The position numbers and the translations under genes were made by a program. A DNA stretch of 20,160 nucleotides from CAZHZT01 sp964537285 (GTDB lineage: Bacteria; Bacteroidota; Bacteroidia; Chitinophagales; Saprospiraceae): contig CAZHZT010000109.1 in the NCBI GenBank assembly GCA_964537285.1, forward strand, positions 1 to 20,160. Reading direction: 5' to 3'. Under the pieces are notes generated by a model, which worked only from the letters and a program-made list of their open reading frames with translations, had not been told where the DNA came from and did no database searches. Positions 1 to 6,599 of the stretch are shown here, in pieces. How positions within the stretch are numbered: position 1 is the first letter of the stretch; the number at the start of each line of letters is the position of its first letter.

Positions 1-7
1 CTAAAGG

Positions 8-541
8 TCATTCAACTTTAGGGTATTTGCAAGATGCGGTTGCTCGGACGTTTACTTTGCGCTTGCCGTGGTGGAACTGCCCAGAGTTGTAGCCCACTTC
101 CGTTTTTTCATGGTTCAGGCAGCGGCTTTCCAGATAGTCTTTGGCGGGCTGCGAGTTGTGGACACCGTTTTTGAAGTAGGTGAACATTCTGCCGAGTAAA
201 TCAGCCCGCTCCGCAGCGGCTAACTTGGGAGGTAGTCCCGATGGCGGCAGCGTATCGGGATTGGTCTTTCCGTTGATAAGGGCTTTTGCCTTTACTATCG
301 CCTCGTGTTTACTGCAGCTCTCTTTGTGCATGATAAAATCTATCACGTCCAGGCTCTTGCCGTGGGTTTTGCAGTTCGAGCTAAAGCAATAGGCCGTATG
401 CGTTTTGTAGTACACTTGCATTGAGGGGGTTTTGTCATCGTGGAAGGGACAGTTGAGGCGGAGCTGCTTGTCGGGTTTTAGGTGGTAGTACTTGAGCACT
501 TGTGAGAGCGGGAGGCGGGTTTTGATCTCGGCGATTTCCAT
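8..541 (-). pseudogene. Truncated CHC2 zinc-finger primase (N-terminal remnant)
   Basis: This 177-residue ORF is the front part of a DnaG-like primase. It matches the intact primase at 9912-11207 over its first 162 residues, with the same zinc-binding pattern (C31-x2-H34 ... C52-x4-C57). The match stops at residue 162, near base 55; the remaining 15 residues are unrelated and end in TGA. The TOPRIM catalytic part is absent, so it should not act as a primase. The ATG at 541 is the same start as in the intact copy, and the upstream region is base-for-base identical to that copy, so it is probably still transcribed from its own promoter. It is divergent from the XRE gene at 700. A remnant left by recombination or deletion is the best reading. 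A short free zinc-finger protein with a regulatory role is possible but unsupported. Confidence 0.85.
26..39 (+). repeat. 14-bp direct repeat, left copy (TTTGCAAGATRCGG)
   Basis: TTTGCAAGATGCGG lies just left of the point where the truncated primase loses its match to the intact one. The same 14-mer with one difference is at 5393-5406 in the same orientation, at the start of RHS tip 3. Together they bracket the block holding primase remnant, XRE 1 and tips 1-3. It could be an attachment or deletion site, or a coincidence. Confidence 0.4.
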
Positions 542-587
542 GGCAGAATGTTAAAGTTTGAAAATTCTTATCCTGAACAATCCTTCA

Positions 588-618
588 CAAAACTACAGGA
601 TTATTCATAACTAAACAA
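588..618 (-). promoter_or_regulatory. Predicted promoter for the primase operon, copy 1
   Basis: On the minus strand TAGTTTTG (595 down to 588) fits the Bacteroidota -7 pattern TAnnTTTG. A TTG about 20 nt upstream fits the -33 element. The inverted repeat at 599-626 covers the space between the two elements, so a bound repressor would block it. The prediction comes from pattern alone. Confidence 0.5.
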
Positions 619-626
619 GAATAATC
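599..626. promoter_or_regulatory. Inverted repeat, candidate XRE operator, copy 1
   Basis: GATTATTC (599-606) and GAATAATC (619-626) form a perfect 8-bp inverted repeat with a 12-nt spacer. It lies inside the predicted primase promoter and directly upstream of the predicted XRE promoter. This is where an autoregulating XRE repressor would be expected to bind. It is present unchanged at 11265-11292. Confidence 0.5.
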
Positions 627-629
627 AAA

Positions 630-661
630 ATTGTTTCTGCACTTTTATTCGCTTATTTTTG
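630..661 (+). promoter_or_regulatory. Predicted promoter of XRE regulator 1
   Basis: ATTG (630-633), 20 nt, then TATTTTTG (654-661) matches the Bacteroidota -33/-7 pattern. Transcription would start near 667, ahead of the ATG at 700, which is preceded by GAAGGA as a ribosome-binding site. Confidence 0.5.
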
Positions 662-699
662 TTGTAATCTATGTTTTCGCACATTAAAACTGAAGGATC

Positions 700-1032
700 A
701 TGACTTTTGGAAGCCGTGTAGCCGCAATCAGGAAAGAGAAGCAGCTATCGCAAAGCGAGCTGGGCAAGCGCGCCGGCATCTCCGGCGATATTGTCGGCAA
801 GTACGAACGTGATGAGATGAAGCCCTCCATAGAAACGGCCACCAAACTGGCGGCGGCCCTGGATGTTTCGCTGGATTATCTGGTCGGTATCGGCCAGATG
901 CAGGTCTTCGATAAAGGCCTCCTGCGACGGGTCGAAGAGCTGACCAGCCTGCCTGAGCAGGACCGGCAGGGGATCCTCTTTGCCCTTGATGGACTGCTTA
1001 GGGATGCTAAGGCGAGAAGGGCCTATCAATGA
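700..1032 (+). CDS. XRE/Cro-like HTH transcriptional regulator, copy 1
   Basis: A 110-residue protein with an XRE-type helix-turn-helix in residues about 6-60 (SQSELGKRAGIS...IVGKYERDEMKPS) and a C-terminal helical part of about 45 residues. Proteins of this shape are DNA-binding repressors of mobile elements. It differs from XRE 2 (11366-11698) at only five residues, all outside residues 1-54, while the DNA differs at many synonymous positions. The DNA-binding part is therefore under selection, and both proteins should recognise the same site. It is divergent from the primase remnant, with a shared operator candidate at 599-626, and faces the lipoprotein gene ending at 1072. The coding sequence is visibly GC-richer than the neighbouring lipoprotein and tip genes. 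Role as repressor of the primase operon and of itself is inferred. Confidence 0.9.
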   Translation: MTFGSRVAAIRKEKQLSQSELGKRAGISGDIVGKYERDEMKPSIETATKLAAALDVSLDYLVGIGQMQVFDKGLLRRVEELTSLPEQDRQGILFALDGLLRDAKARRAYQ

Positions 1033-1064
1033 AAAAGCCCTGAGGTTTAGCAGGGCTTTTGTTA
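1033..1064 (+). terminator. Terminator of XRE 1
   Basis: AAAAGCCCTG (1033-1042) pairs perfectly with CAGGGCTTTT (1051-1060) over an 8-nt loop, followed by T-rich sequence. It directly follows the XRE stop codon and sits between convergent genes, so it may work in both directions. Confidence 0.85.
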
Positions 1065-1071
1065 TTTTTGA

Positions 1072-1596
1072 TTACTGAGACCGACAAAATCCACATGTCA
1101 AATTTATTCGCTCCTTAAACTTGTTTCGACCCATCATCTCTGTCTCCATGATACACCTCCTGTTTTGATGATATACTATTTGTACCTCATCAAATTCCTC
1201 TGGAGGAACAATTTCTCCTTCTTGCCCAGTTGGATTTTTAATCTGTTTTTCCTCCCAAGTAAAATTATTTGAGACCATCTTTTCCTTATCAAAAAACAAT
1301 TTTAAGTCCCCATTCTCCAATAACCTTCCTTGGGACAAGTATAATTTTACTCCTTTATACTTTGACACCCAGTACCGACCATTTTCCAACCGGTCACTGC
1401 TAATCGTTCGAATGCTCACAATTGAAGTGGTATCTGACCAACCTTCGGTTTCAAAAATACTCATTTCATCTCCAAGTCTCATAGAGAACTCTGCTATGTA
1501 AGAATCAAGCATACATTCTAGTATTGGCTTATTTGCATTTTGGCAGGCCACACAGTTCCAAGCTACAAATGCAAAAACAAAGCATTTTTTAATCAT
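1072..1596 (-). CDS. Lipoprotein, probable immunity partner of JAB-type RHS tip 1
   Basis: A 174-residue protein with a type II signal peptide: basic start, hydrophobic stretch, and a lipobox ending at Cys18. No known domain is recognised. Its start overlaps the stop of the RHS tip by four bases (ATGA at 1596-1593), so translation is coupled, as is usual for toxin-immunity pairs. It contains a DLKLFFDK segment; the lipoprotein paired with the second JAB-type tip (11729-12151) has DLKLYFDK in a similar place, which points to a shared immunity family. The membrane anchor implies that protection happens outside the cytoplasm. The immunity role is inferred from position. Confidence 0.75.
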   Translation of the reverse strand: MIKKCFVFAFVAWNCVACQNANKPILECMLDSYIAEFSMRLGDEMSIFETEGWSDTTSIVSIRTISSDRLENGRYWVSKYKGVKLYLSQGRLLENGDLKLFFDKEKMVSNNFTWEEKQIKNPTGQEGEIVPPEEFDEVQIVYHQNRRCIMETEMMGRNKFKERINLTCGFCRSQ

Positions 1597-2324
1597 CTCT
1601 TCTTAATTTTGGCTTTATTTACACCGTCATAAATTGTTCTTGTGCCATCTTTCGGATTATAAACCTCAAATTGAGTATTCTCAAATCCGGGCAAAGACCT
1701 GGTTTGCCGTGCGTTTTGTGCATCGCCTTTTTTATAATCCCGATGGGATTTTGGCAAAGGAGTTAGCCTGTATGGGTTCCCAGGAATATTGTCATAATAA
1801 CCAGAAGGTACGCTTTGCCCGTCTGGATGCGAATGCGTCTGTTTTATTCCCGTAAACCCTGCGTCTGAAAAGAGCTTAGCTAACCCTGGAAGACTAGAAG
1901 TCACTTTCTCTTCATGTGTCGTTGTTACTACTGAGAAATTGACTCCTTCAAATATTTCAACATCTAACTTACCGAACTCCACATTGGCTTGGGCTGCAAA
2001 TTCAAAGAATGTCTGAAGTTTCTCTGTATTTCCGCCAAGAATACTTGTTGAAGAAATCCCAGTTTTGGTTTCCCCGTAGACTACCCTATTCTCACTAAGG
2101 AAACTGCCGTTTTCACCATATGTATAACTTTCAACTACTTCACCATCATCAACTAATCTAACTTCATCATTACCCTCTGCTTCAGTAATACTAATTTTAC
2201 CTGTCGATTTTTCAATATCAATTATATCGTCAAGCGCACCCGTAGGATCCACTCTCAGTATTGGATTATTCTGCACGTAGTTATACGGACTCACCCACTC
2301 TCTTTGATCCGCCAGCGGATCCAC
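1593..2324 (-). CDS. Orphan RHS C-terminal tip with JAB/JAMM-type toxin domain (tip 1)
   Basis: The first about 30 residues are the end of an RHS core (VDPLAD, SPYNYVQNNP, DPTG). The rest is a variable tip. The tip has a JAMM-like metal site, THSHPDG with H164 and H166, followed by a candidate Asp (D201) after an unusually long insertion. It resembles the JAB-like domains found in polymorphic toxins, which are predicted metallopeptidases. The listed start is a GTG that is really the Val of VDPLAD; upstream, the same frame reads K-Q-R-F-P-S back to a TGA stop, and no RHS repeats precede it. It is therefore a headless cassette, probably silent unless recombined into a full RHS gene. It overlaps its lipoprotein partner by ATGA. 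Confidence 0.75.
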   Translation of the reverse strand: MDPLADQREWVSPYNYVQNNPILRVDPTGALDDIIDIEKSTGKISITEAEGNDEVRLVDDGEVVESYTYGENGSFLSENRVVYGETKTGISSTSILGGNTEKLQTFFEFAAQANVEFGKLDVEIFEGVNFSVVTTTHEEKVTSSLPGLAKLFSDAGFTGIKQTHSHPDGQSVPSGYYDNIPGNPYRLTPLPKSHRDYKKGDAQNARQTRSLPGFENTQFEVYNPKDGTRTIYDGVNKAKIKKR

Positions 2325-2373
2325 GCTCGGAAACCTCTGCTTTCAAAGGTCATCATAAAGGTAGCAAGTATGA

Positions 2374-2493
2374 CGAATATTTACTCCCAAACGCATCTTG
2401 GATGTGTCCAAGTTTGACGAGACCGACCGACTGCACCTATTTTCGGTCATTGATGCTTTTATTGCTAAAAGGAAGATTCAAAGCATCATGTAA
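2374..2493 (+). pseudogene. C-terminal remnant of a third XRE regulator
   Basis: The open frame from just after a TGA (2371-2373) to TAA (2491-2493) ends with about 33 residues (RILDVSKFDETDRLHLF..) that align with the C-terminus of the intact XRE proteins (RRVEELTSLPEQDRQGILF..). The helix-turn-helix part is missing. It is followed by a terminator and a convergent lipoprotein gene, exactly as the intact XRE genes are. Its sequence is clearly different from XRE 1 and 2, so it came from a related but separate element. Confidence 0.65.
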
Positions 2494-2524
2494 AAAGCCC
2501 CGCATCGCTGTGAGGCTTTTTGCC
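2492..2524 (+). terminator. Terminator after XRE remnant
   Basis: AAAAAGCC (2492-2499) pairs with GGCTTTTT (2514-2521). It occupies the same place as the terminators after the two intact XRE genes. Confidence 0.75.
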
Positions 2525-2545
2525 ATTTTTATTCGGATTAACATT

Positions 2546-3121
2546 TTAGTCAAACGTTGTGAGTTTATAATTTTCACAACGGCTTAACTCTTCTTTTACT
2601 TTTAACTGTAATTCTCTAAGTAAGTCTCGATTTCGCTCCGCTTCAACAAAAAATATAAATATTTCTTTGTCAGCCAAGATAATGAAATGAGGCTCCTTTA
2701 CTCCTATACAGTTTTTGTGAAAACCTTTTGAATATGCACTAAAAATAGATTTTGAAGAATCACTATTTTGAAACACCATTTTTTTTATCAAAAATTTTGA
2801 GTCTAAAGAGTCCTTTTCGATTCTAAGTGATATCAACTCTTCCCTTTCTAAATTATCAAGCTCAGAAGAATACAATTTTATGAAACAAGCCAAAGTTGCT
2901 TTCCTGGTAACATTTTCTGAATTTTCCTGAACTACACTTGAATAACCCAGTGAACTAAGAAATAAAAGAATAGGGGGGCATTCCTCTTCTGAAAAATTTG
3001 TGGGTTCTTCTTCTATCTCTTGCTCAACAAGAACATCCTTTTTCTTGTCAACTTTGCGAACCTCGTTTTGACATTGTGAAAATACTAATATACAAAACAA
3101 TAGTGCAGCGTATATCCTCAT
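2546..3121 (-). CDS. Lipoprotein, probable immunity partner of RHS tip 2
   Basis: A 191-residue protein with a lipoprotein signal peptide (lipobox Cys17, followed by QNE). A charged Lys/Glu-rich linker follows. I recognise no domain. It begins four bases after the tip 2 stop codon, on the same strand, so the two form one transcript. By analogy with the other three cassettes it is the likely immunity protein, anchored to a membrane and acting outside the cytoplasm. The gene is AT-rich compared with the XRE genes. Confidence 0.7.
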   Translation of the reverse strand: MRIYAALLFCILVFSQCQNEVRKVDKKKDVLVEQEIEEEPTNFSEEECPPILLFLSSLGYSSVVQENSENVTRKATLACFIKLYSSELDNLEREELISLRIEKDSLDSKFLIKKMVFQNSDSSKSIFSAYSKGFHKNCIGVKEPHFIILADKEIFIFFVEAERNRDLLRELQLKVKEELSRCENYKLTTFD

Positions 3122-3125
3122 AACT

Positions 3126-3938
3126 CTATTTTATTAATTGTGTAAATACGGTTGTGTGATTCCGATAGTTTCCATGAAAACTATTCTGTACCGCTTGATT
3201 AAATGATGCCGCATCCGAATAAGTATTGAACGAAAACTGGTCTACTAAAGAGTATGTAATGCCATTGCTGGTTTTATTCACGTATGCCGTTAAGCTATGG
3301 TATGAATTACTTAAACTAACTCCCCAAACAGATGTACTATTCAAAGCAGTGTTAATGGACAACGACGACCCAATGTCTCCATAATTCCCACTATCTGAAC
3401 GTTGAAATTCCAATTGTGTTGAAGCTCTTCCTATGTTAATTAGATGCTGCATAGTTTTATTCATGTTGTTGCCGTCAGCATTCCCAGCGAGTTTCATAGT
3501 CATTGCTTGCCCTAAATCAAGGTTTTCTTCTGGATATATTCTTGGTAGAGTCCTGCAAACTGTAGTTAAGCAATCATCTTGTCCGCCAGAAGCATTGTTT
3601 CTTCGTTGATATGCTTGAGCATTACTAAGTTCATTTCCTTTAAAAGAGACTGAAGTATTACTCAAATGGGTAGATTGTCCTAATAAAATATGATTCATCA
3701 TTTTGCTGTAAGGACTCGTTATTCCATTATTGGATAAATAAACTACATGATTCCAATAATCGTCCGACACTTCAACAGTTTGATTTTTTCCGTCATCAAC
3801 AAATGCAACTTCTCCAGTCTTAGCATTTTTATAGTCTGTTTCCACACTTCTGCCGTCAGGGTCGATGTTCCTAATTGGGTTTCCGAGAACATAATTGTAC
3901 GGTGACCAGCCGTAATACCAATGTGCCAACGGATCCAC
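3126..3938 (-). CDS. Orphan RHS C-terminal tip, possible papain/NlpC-like cysteine enzyme (tip 2)
   Basis: The front is RHS core end (VDPLAHW, SPYNYVLGNP, DPDGR). The tip contains a cysteine in a helix-start-like context (DDCLTTVC, C123), a histidine before a strand (SYHSLTAYV, H214) and LVDQ (D233) about 20 residues later. This order and spacing fit a papain-like or NlpC/P60-like Cys-His-Asp site; I infer this from motif geometry alone. With a lipoprotein partner, a cell-wall or periplasmic target is plausible. The start is an RHS-internal GTG; the same frame upstream has TGA and TAG stops within a few codons, so there is no RHS body attached. Confidence 0.6.
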   Translation of the reverse strand: MDPLAHWYYGWSPYNYVLGNPIRNIDPDGRSVETDYKNAKTGEVAFVDDGKNQTVEVSDDYWNHVVYLSNNGITSPYSKMMNHILLGQSTHLSNTSVSFKGNELSNAQAYQRRNNASGGQDDCLTTVCRTLPRIYPEENLDLGQAMTMKLAGNADGNNMNKTMQHLINIGRASTQLEFQRSDSGNYGDIGSSLSINTALNSTSVWGVSLSNSYHSLTAYVNKTSNGITYSLVDQFSFNTYSDAASFNQAVQNSFHGNYRNHTTVFTQLIK

Positions 3939-3965
3939 CCCTGTAAACCTCTACTTTCAGCGGTC

Positions 3966-4070
3966 GTAGTAAAGGTAAATAATCCCGTCCATAAGGACAG
4001 GATCCTTTACATGCTCGACCTGATGTTGAAAGATGCTCAGTCTAATTCTCTTCAGGAAAAATTGGCTTAG
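3966..4070 (+). pseudogene. C-terminal remnant of a fourth XRE regulator
   Basis: In the frame ending at TAG (4068-4070) the residues HKDRILYMLDLMLKDAQSN align with PEQDRQGILFALDGLLRDAKAR of the intact XRE proteins. About 26 C-terminal residues are left; the left edge is uncertain, and the sequence before about 3984 no longer looks like XRE. It stands five bases before the 3' end of a convergent lipoprotein gene, keeping the XRE-facing-lipoprotein arrangement. No clear terminator hairpin follows this copy. Confidence 0.6.
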
Positions 4071-4075
4071 AAAAG

Positions 4076-4570
4076 CTATTTACCTTTCTGAGGTTCTAAA
4101 ATTTTGTAGTGCCAACACGAGTCTAAACTTTTATAACCCTCCTCTTTACTCTCGCATGATTTTATGATTCGAATATTCGGATAAATAGTAATTCCTATTC
4201 TATTTTGACCTTCGCAATAAAAATTTGAAATATTGAACTTATAGAATTCTCTAAATAAACTCTCATCAATATCTTTAATGGAGGAGGAAACAAAAATGGG
4301 AGTTTCTTTTTCAAATTTCAATTTACCTCGTAATGGTTTTATTGATGTATCACACCGAGGAAATAACTCTACATGGTATTCATCGTTTTTATTTCGTCTG
4401 GTTTGATTCCATTGAAGTATATTCATACAGCCAAATTTACTGAAATCATATTCTGAAAATTTGGTGTAAAATTCTTCTACTAAAACCAAAGCACTTTTGT
4501 CATTGCTTTTTGTCGAGTCACACGCACTAAGTAAATAGCACAGTATTATTAAAATGATCGTCTTTTCCAT
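4076..4570 (-). CDS. Lipoprotein, probable immunity partner of toxin-44-like RHS tip 3
   Basis: A 164-residue protein with a clear lipoprotein signal (hydrophobic stretch ending LLSAC, Cys17, then Asp-Ser). The body has no domain I recognise. Its ATG at 4570 lies inside the 3' end of tip 3, overlapping by 22 bases in another frame, so the pair is translationally linked. The shared layout with the other three tip-lipoprotein pairs supports an immunity role, which is inferred. Confidence 0.72.
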   Translation of the reverse strand: MEKTIILIILCYLLSACDSTKSNDKSALVLVEEFYTKFSEYDFSKFGCMNILQWNQTRRNKNDEYHVELFPRCDTSIKPLRGKLKFEKETPIFVSSSIKDIDESLFREFYKFNISNFYCEGQNRIGITIYPNIRIIKSCESKEEGYKSLDSCWHYKILEPQKGK

Positions 4571-5388
4571 CCCATTTGTTTTGCATAATCTCTACCTAAT
4601 TGAATTGAACGCTGATCATCTCCTGAATCCCAACTTCCCTCATTCCACATCACGTCAGCATTTGCTCCCATTCTTGCTATAAAACCAGGGACACCCCAAG
4701 TCTTAGTGGTTGCTCCCCACAGAAAATTTCCATAGTTTCTGAAATCGTGCCCAGTATAATTTCCATTAGCCCCCTCGGTTAGAAACAAAGTCGAGGTTCT
4801 ATCCAGCAATGACCCTTTTGCGGAATAATCTAATCTCGCTGAAAAACCTCTACTTTCAGTAAGCAAACTATAAAGGGATCCAGGATTGGGTCCAAATGCA
4901 TCAGCACTCATTAATTGAGCCTGTATATCAAACTTTCCTTGGTATTCTACACGATCAATAAAAAATTCACCGTTATCTGCAGTCTTAATCTGCATTTGAG
5001 ATAAAGCATCTGGCGTTACAAGCAAACCGGGTGTGTTTTCGGGGTCGGCAAAATTAAAAGTCATATCCTCACCCTCTCCATAATAATCTCTTACCATTCC
5101 CACATCTTCACCTGGAGCTTCTATGACTTCTCCAGAAAATGTTCCGTCCTTGTTAAAAACATATATATCATCGACACTCTCTCCATGTCTCCCATCAGGG
5201 TCAATGAATTTGAGCGGATTATTCCAAACGTATGCATAAGGACTGGTTCCTACGTTTAATGGAGCATCAGCCAGCGGATCAACCCCCGTAAACCTCTGTA
5301 CAACTTTTTGCTCAGATTCATTTTTCCTATACGCCACTTTTAGCGGTGAATAAGATCGATCCAATATGTCCAGTTTTATGCAAGCCAT
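4549..5388 (-). CDS. Orphan RHS C-terminal tip with polymorphic toxin type 44-like domain (tip 3)
   Basis: Residues about 30-70 are RHS core end (QRFTGVDPLAD, SPYAYVWNNP, DPDGR). The C-terminal 60 residues (HDFRNYGNFLWGATTK..GVPGF, then DSGDDQRSIQLGRDYAKQ) look like polymorphic toxin type 44 domains as I remember them (YNYGATG..GIP, then YGDDP.DQ..I..G). Assignment is from memory of the family pattern. The ORF has an ATG and about 30 residues before the core end that are not typical RHS core, then a TAA stop farther upstream, so it is not joined to a full RHS body. It heads the array of three tips and is followed leftwards by its lipoprotein partner. Confidence 0.7.
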   Translation of the reverse strand: MACIKLDILDRSYSPLKVAYRKNESEQKVVQRFTGVDPLADAPLNVGTSPYAYVWNNPLKFIDPDGRHGESVDDIYVFNKDGTFSGEVIEAPGEDVGMVRDYYGEGEDMTFNFADPENTPGLLVTPDALSQMQIKTADNGEFFIDRVEYQGKFDIQAQLMSADAFGPNPGSLYSLLTESRGFSARLDYSAKGSLLDRTSTLFLTEGANGNYTGHDFRNYGNFLWGATTKTWGVPGFIARMGANADVMWNEGSWDSGDDQRSIQLGRDYAKQMGWKRRSF

Positions 5389-5392
5389 CGAG

Positions 5393-5406
5393 TTTGCAAG
5401 ATACGG
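5393..5406 (+). repeat. 14-bp direct repeat, right copy (TTTGCAAGATRCGG)
   Basis: TTTGCAAGATACGG differs by one base from 26-39 and has the same orientation. It marks the edge between the tip array and the non-coding structured region. Confidence 0.4.
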
Positions 5407-5509
5407 ATTTTAAAAGCCATTTTTTATTTTCATCTGATTCAATTCGGCGAAGCCGATCTGATCAATTGAAAAAAATTAGCTTGGATTTGCTCTTGGTTTT
5501 AGTGGTAAG

Positions 5510-5686
5510 TAAAGCTCTCACCCTTCCATGTTCTGCCAACGCTTCAAGCCTGTCTGCCGAACAGGCAGGCACGTCATATAAGTCTGTGTATGACGTTCAT
5601 ATCCTTTCAGTCTACGACGCATACACGGCGGCACCTTATATGCCATGCTCACCCCAACGCTAAAACATTCCAGGGTGAGAGCTTTA
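5510..5686. repeat. Long imperfect hairpin 1 (177 bp)
   Basis: TAAAGCTCTCACCCT (5510-5524) and its exact complement (5672-5686) form the outer 15-bp arms. Inside, a CATATAAG-type arm pairs with CTTATATGCC (9 of 10), and GTGTATG pairs with CATACAC, so the complementarity is nested. A separate small palindrome, GCCTGTCTG..CAGGCAGGC, lies at 5548-5570. Confidence 0.75.
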
Positions 5687-5786
5687 CTCTTGGCTTTCGT
5701 TCTTCGCTTTTGGCATTTCAATTCTCTGCGAGGCTTTTGCTCATTTGAAAAGAAAAATTTGAGGGCAAGGACAGAGTGTAGGGATG

Positions 5787-5958
5787 ATGACCTCGTAGGC
5801 GACCAATAGCGTGGAGAGAGGAGCCATTGTCAAGGTTTTTGGATTAAATATTTTTCTGCGATGGCTTAGTAGCGATGGCAAAATATTTCATTCAAAACTC
5901 GTAGAGCTTGACCTTTACAATCACGACGAACGGAGCCTACATTGGCCGTAGAGGTCAT
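5787..5958. repeat. Long imperfect hairpin 2 (172 bp)
   Basis: Outer arms ATGACCTC (5787-5794) and GAGGTCAT (5951-5958) pair exactly. Going inwards CCAAT/ATTGG (5803-5807 with 5941-5945), ATTGTCAAGGT/ACCTTTACAAT, and TTTTGGATTAAATATTTT/AAAATATTTCATTCAAAA also pair, with a few mismatches. The structure has nearly the same length as hairpin 1, 100 bp away. Confidence 0.7.
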
Positions 5959-6301
5959 TATCCCGGTTGGTTAGTAGATTCTCATTGATTCGATTTTAAA
6001 AAGCAGTGAAAGAGCCTTCAGCGAGCGATGGCCTTGTGGGGGCGGACGACTGCGGACACGAACGAGGTGTGAGCCGGGAGTGCCGACTGGTAGAGGCACG
6101 GAGGCGAAGTTGCTGCTGCTTTCAGCACGGAGAAGCGGCAGCCAGACAACGAGGAACGAGGCGACTGGTGAAGCGTACGGAGTGATGAACCTGCGTGGCA
6201 TTTGCAGCGTGCAGCAAGGAAGGAGGATAATCCGCTTTAATTTTCATTTGATCTTATCCGACTGACGCAGCCGAGTGAGAAGAGCAGTCCGCCATACTAT
6301 T

Positions 6302-6397
6302 AGGCTGTGGTGGATGTGGCAGTCTATGGCGTTAGCGAACTGTAACGCAGCTTTAGCGGAGTGGAAGCATAGTCTGTCGCAGACAGTAAAACAGCCT
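6302..6397. repeat. Nested hairpin 3
   Basis: AGGCTGT (6302-6308) pairs with ACAGCCT (6391-6397); AGTCTATG (6321-6328) pairs with CATAGTCT (6368-6375) with one mismatch; GCGTTA (6329-6334) pairs with TAACGC (6343-6348). Two further simple hairpins follow: GCATATAGC (6418-6426) with GCTATATGC (6485-6493), and CTGCCTG (6521-6527) with CAGGCAG (6585-6591). Confidence 0.55.
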
Positions 6398-6599
6398 GTG
6401 AGGAGCTGAGCGAGAACGCATATAGCATGACAAAGGTGCTGAGGTACGAAGCTCCTGGTACTCGACTTTAGGAGAGTATGGCGAGCTATATGCTGAGCGA
6501 ACCCGACGAACGCCGCTTCACTGCCTGTTTTTACAGAGCTTTAGCGGAGTAAAACAGAACTACAAGTTTTCTGCGAGGTACGAGCAGGCAGATCTTTAT

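Larger units (their letters stand above)
513..710. repeat. 198-bp perfect direct repeat, copy 1 (primase/XRE control region)
   Basis: Bases 513-710 are identical to 11179-11376 (constant offset 10,666). The repeat covers the first codons of the primase, the whole 158-bp intergenic space, and the first codons of the XRE gene. Identity stops at base 711 and before 513, where the coding sequences start to differ. Non-coding DNA being better conserved than its flanking genes suggests a functional control region, recent recombination, or both. Confidence 0.95.
5407..6599. other. 1.2-kb gene-free region rich in nested inverted repeats
   Basis: No convincing gene is present: the open frames are short (under 110 residues), lack family resemblance, and are rich in Arg/Ser/Pro or broken. 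The region lies between recombinase B (ending at 6600) and the tip array. It contains several hairpins, some nested: 5510-5686, 5787-5958, 6302-6397, 6418-6493 and 6521-6591. The part from about 6000 to 6590 is GC-richer than its surroundings. It could encode a large structured RNA, hold recombination sites, or be a stack of decayed small repeats. No tRNA, rRNA or CRISPR pattern was seen. Confidence 0.6.

Noticed and set aside
3950..4060. Minus-strand reading KDPVLMDGIIYLYYDR in front of tip 2, resembling an RHS core fragment
   Set aside because: The plus strand of the same bases gives a better and context-matching alignment to the XRE C-terminus; the minus-strand likeness is probably chance except for the last few codons next to RFTGVDP.
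5971..6265. Open frames of 61-76 residues on both strands in the GC-richer part of the gene-free region
   Set aside because: They overlap each other on opposite strands, have low-complexity Arg/Ser/Pro composition and no family resemblance; hairpins explain the region better.
5407..6599. Integron-like arrangement (recombinase, att site, cassette array)
   Set aside because: No attC-type conserved core sites were seen between the cassettes, and the recombinases lack any visible integron-specific insert.
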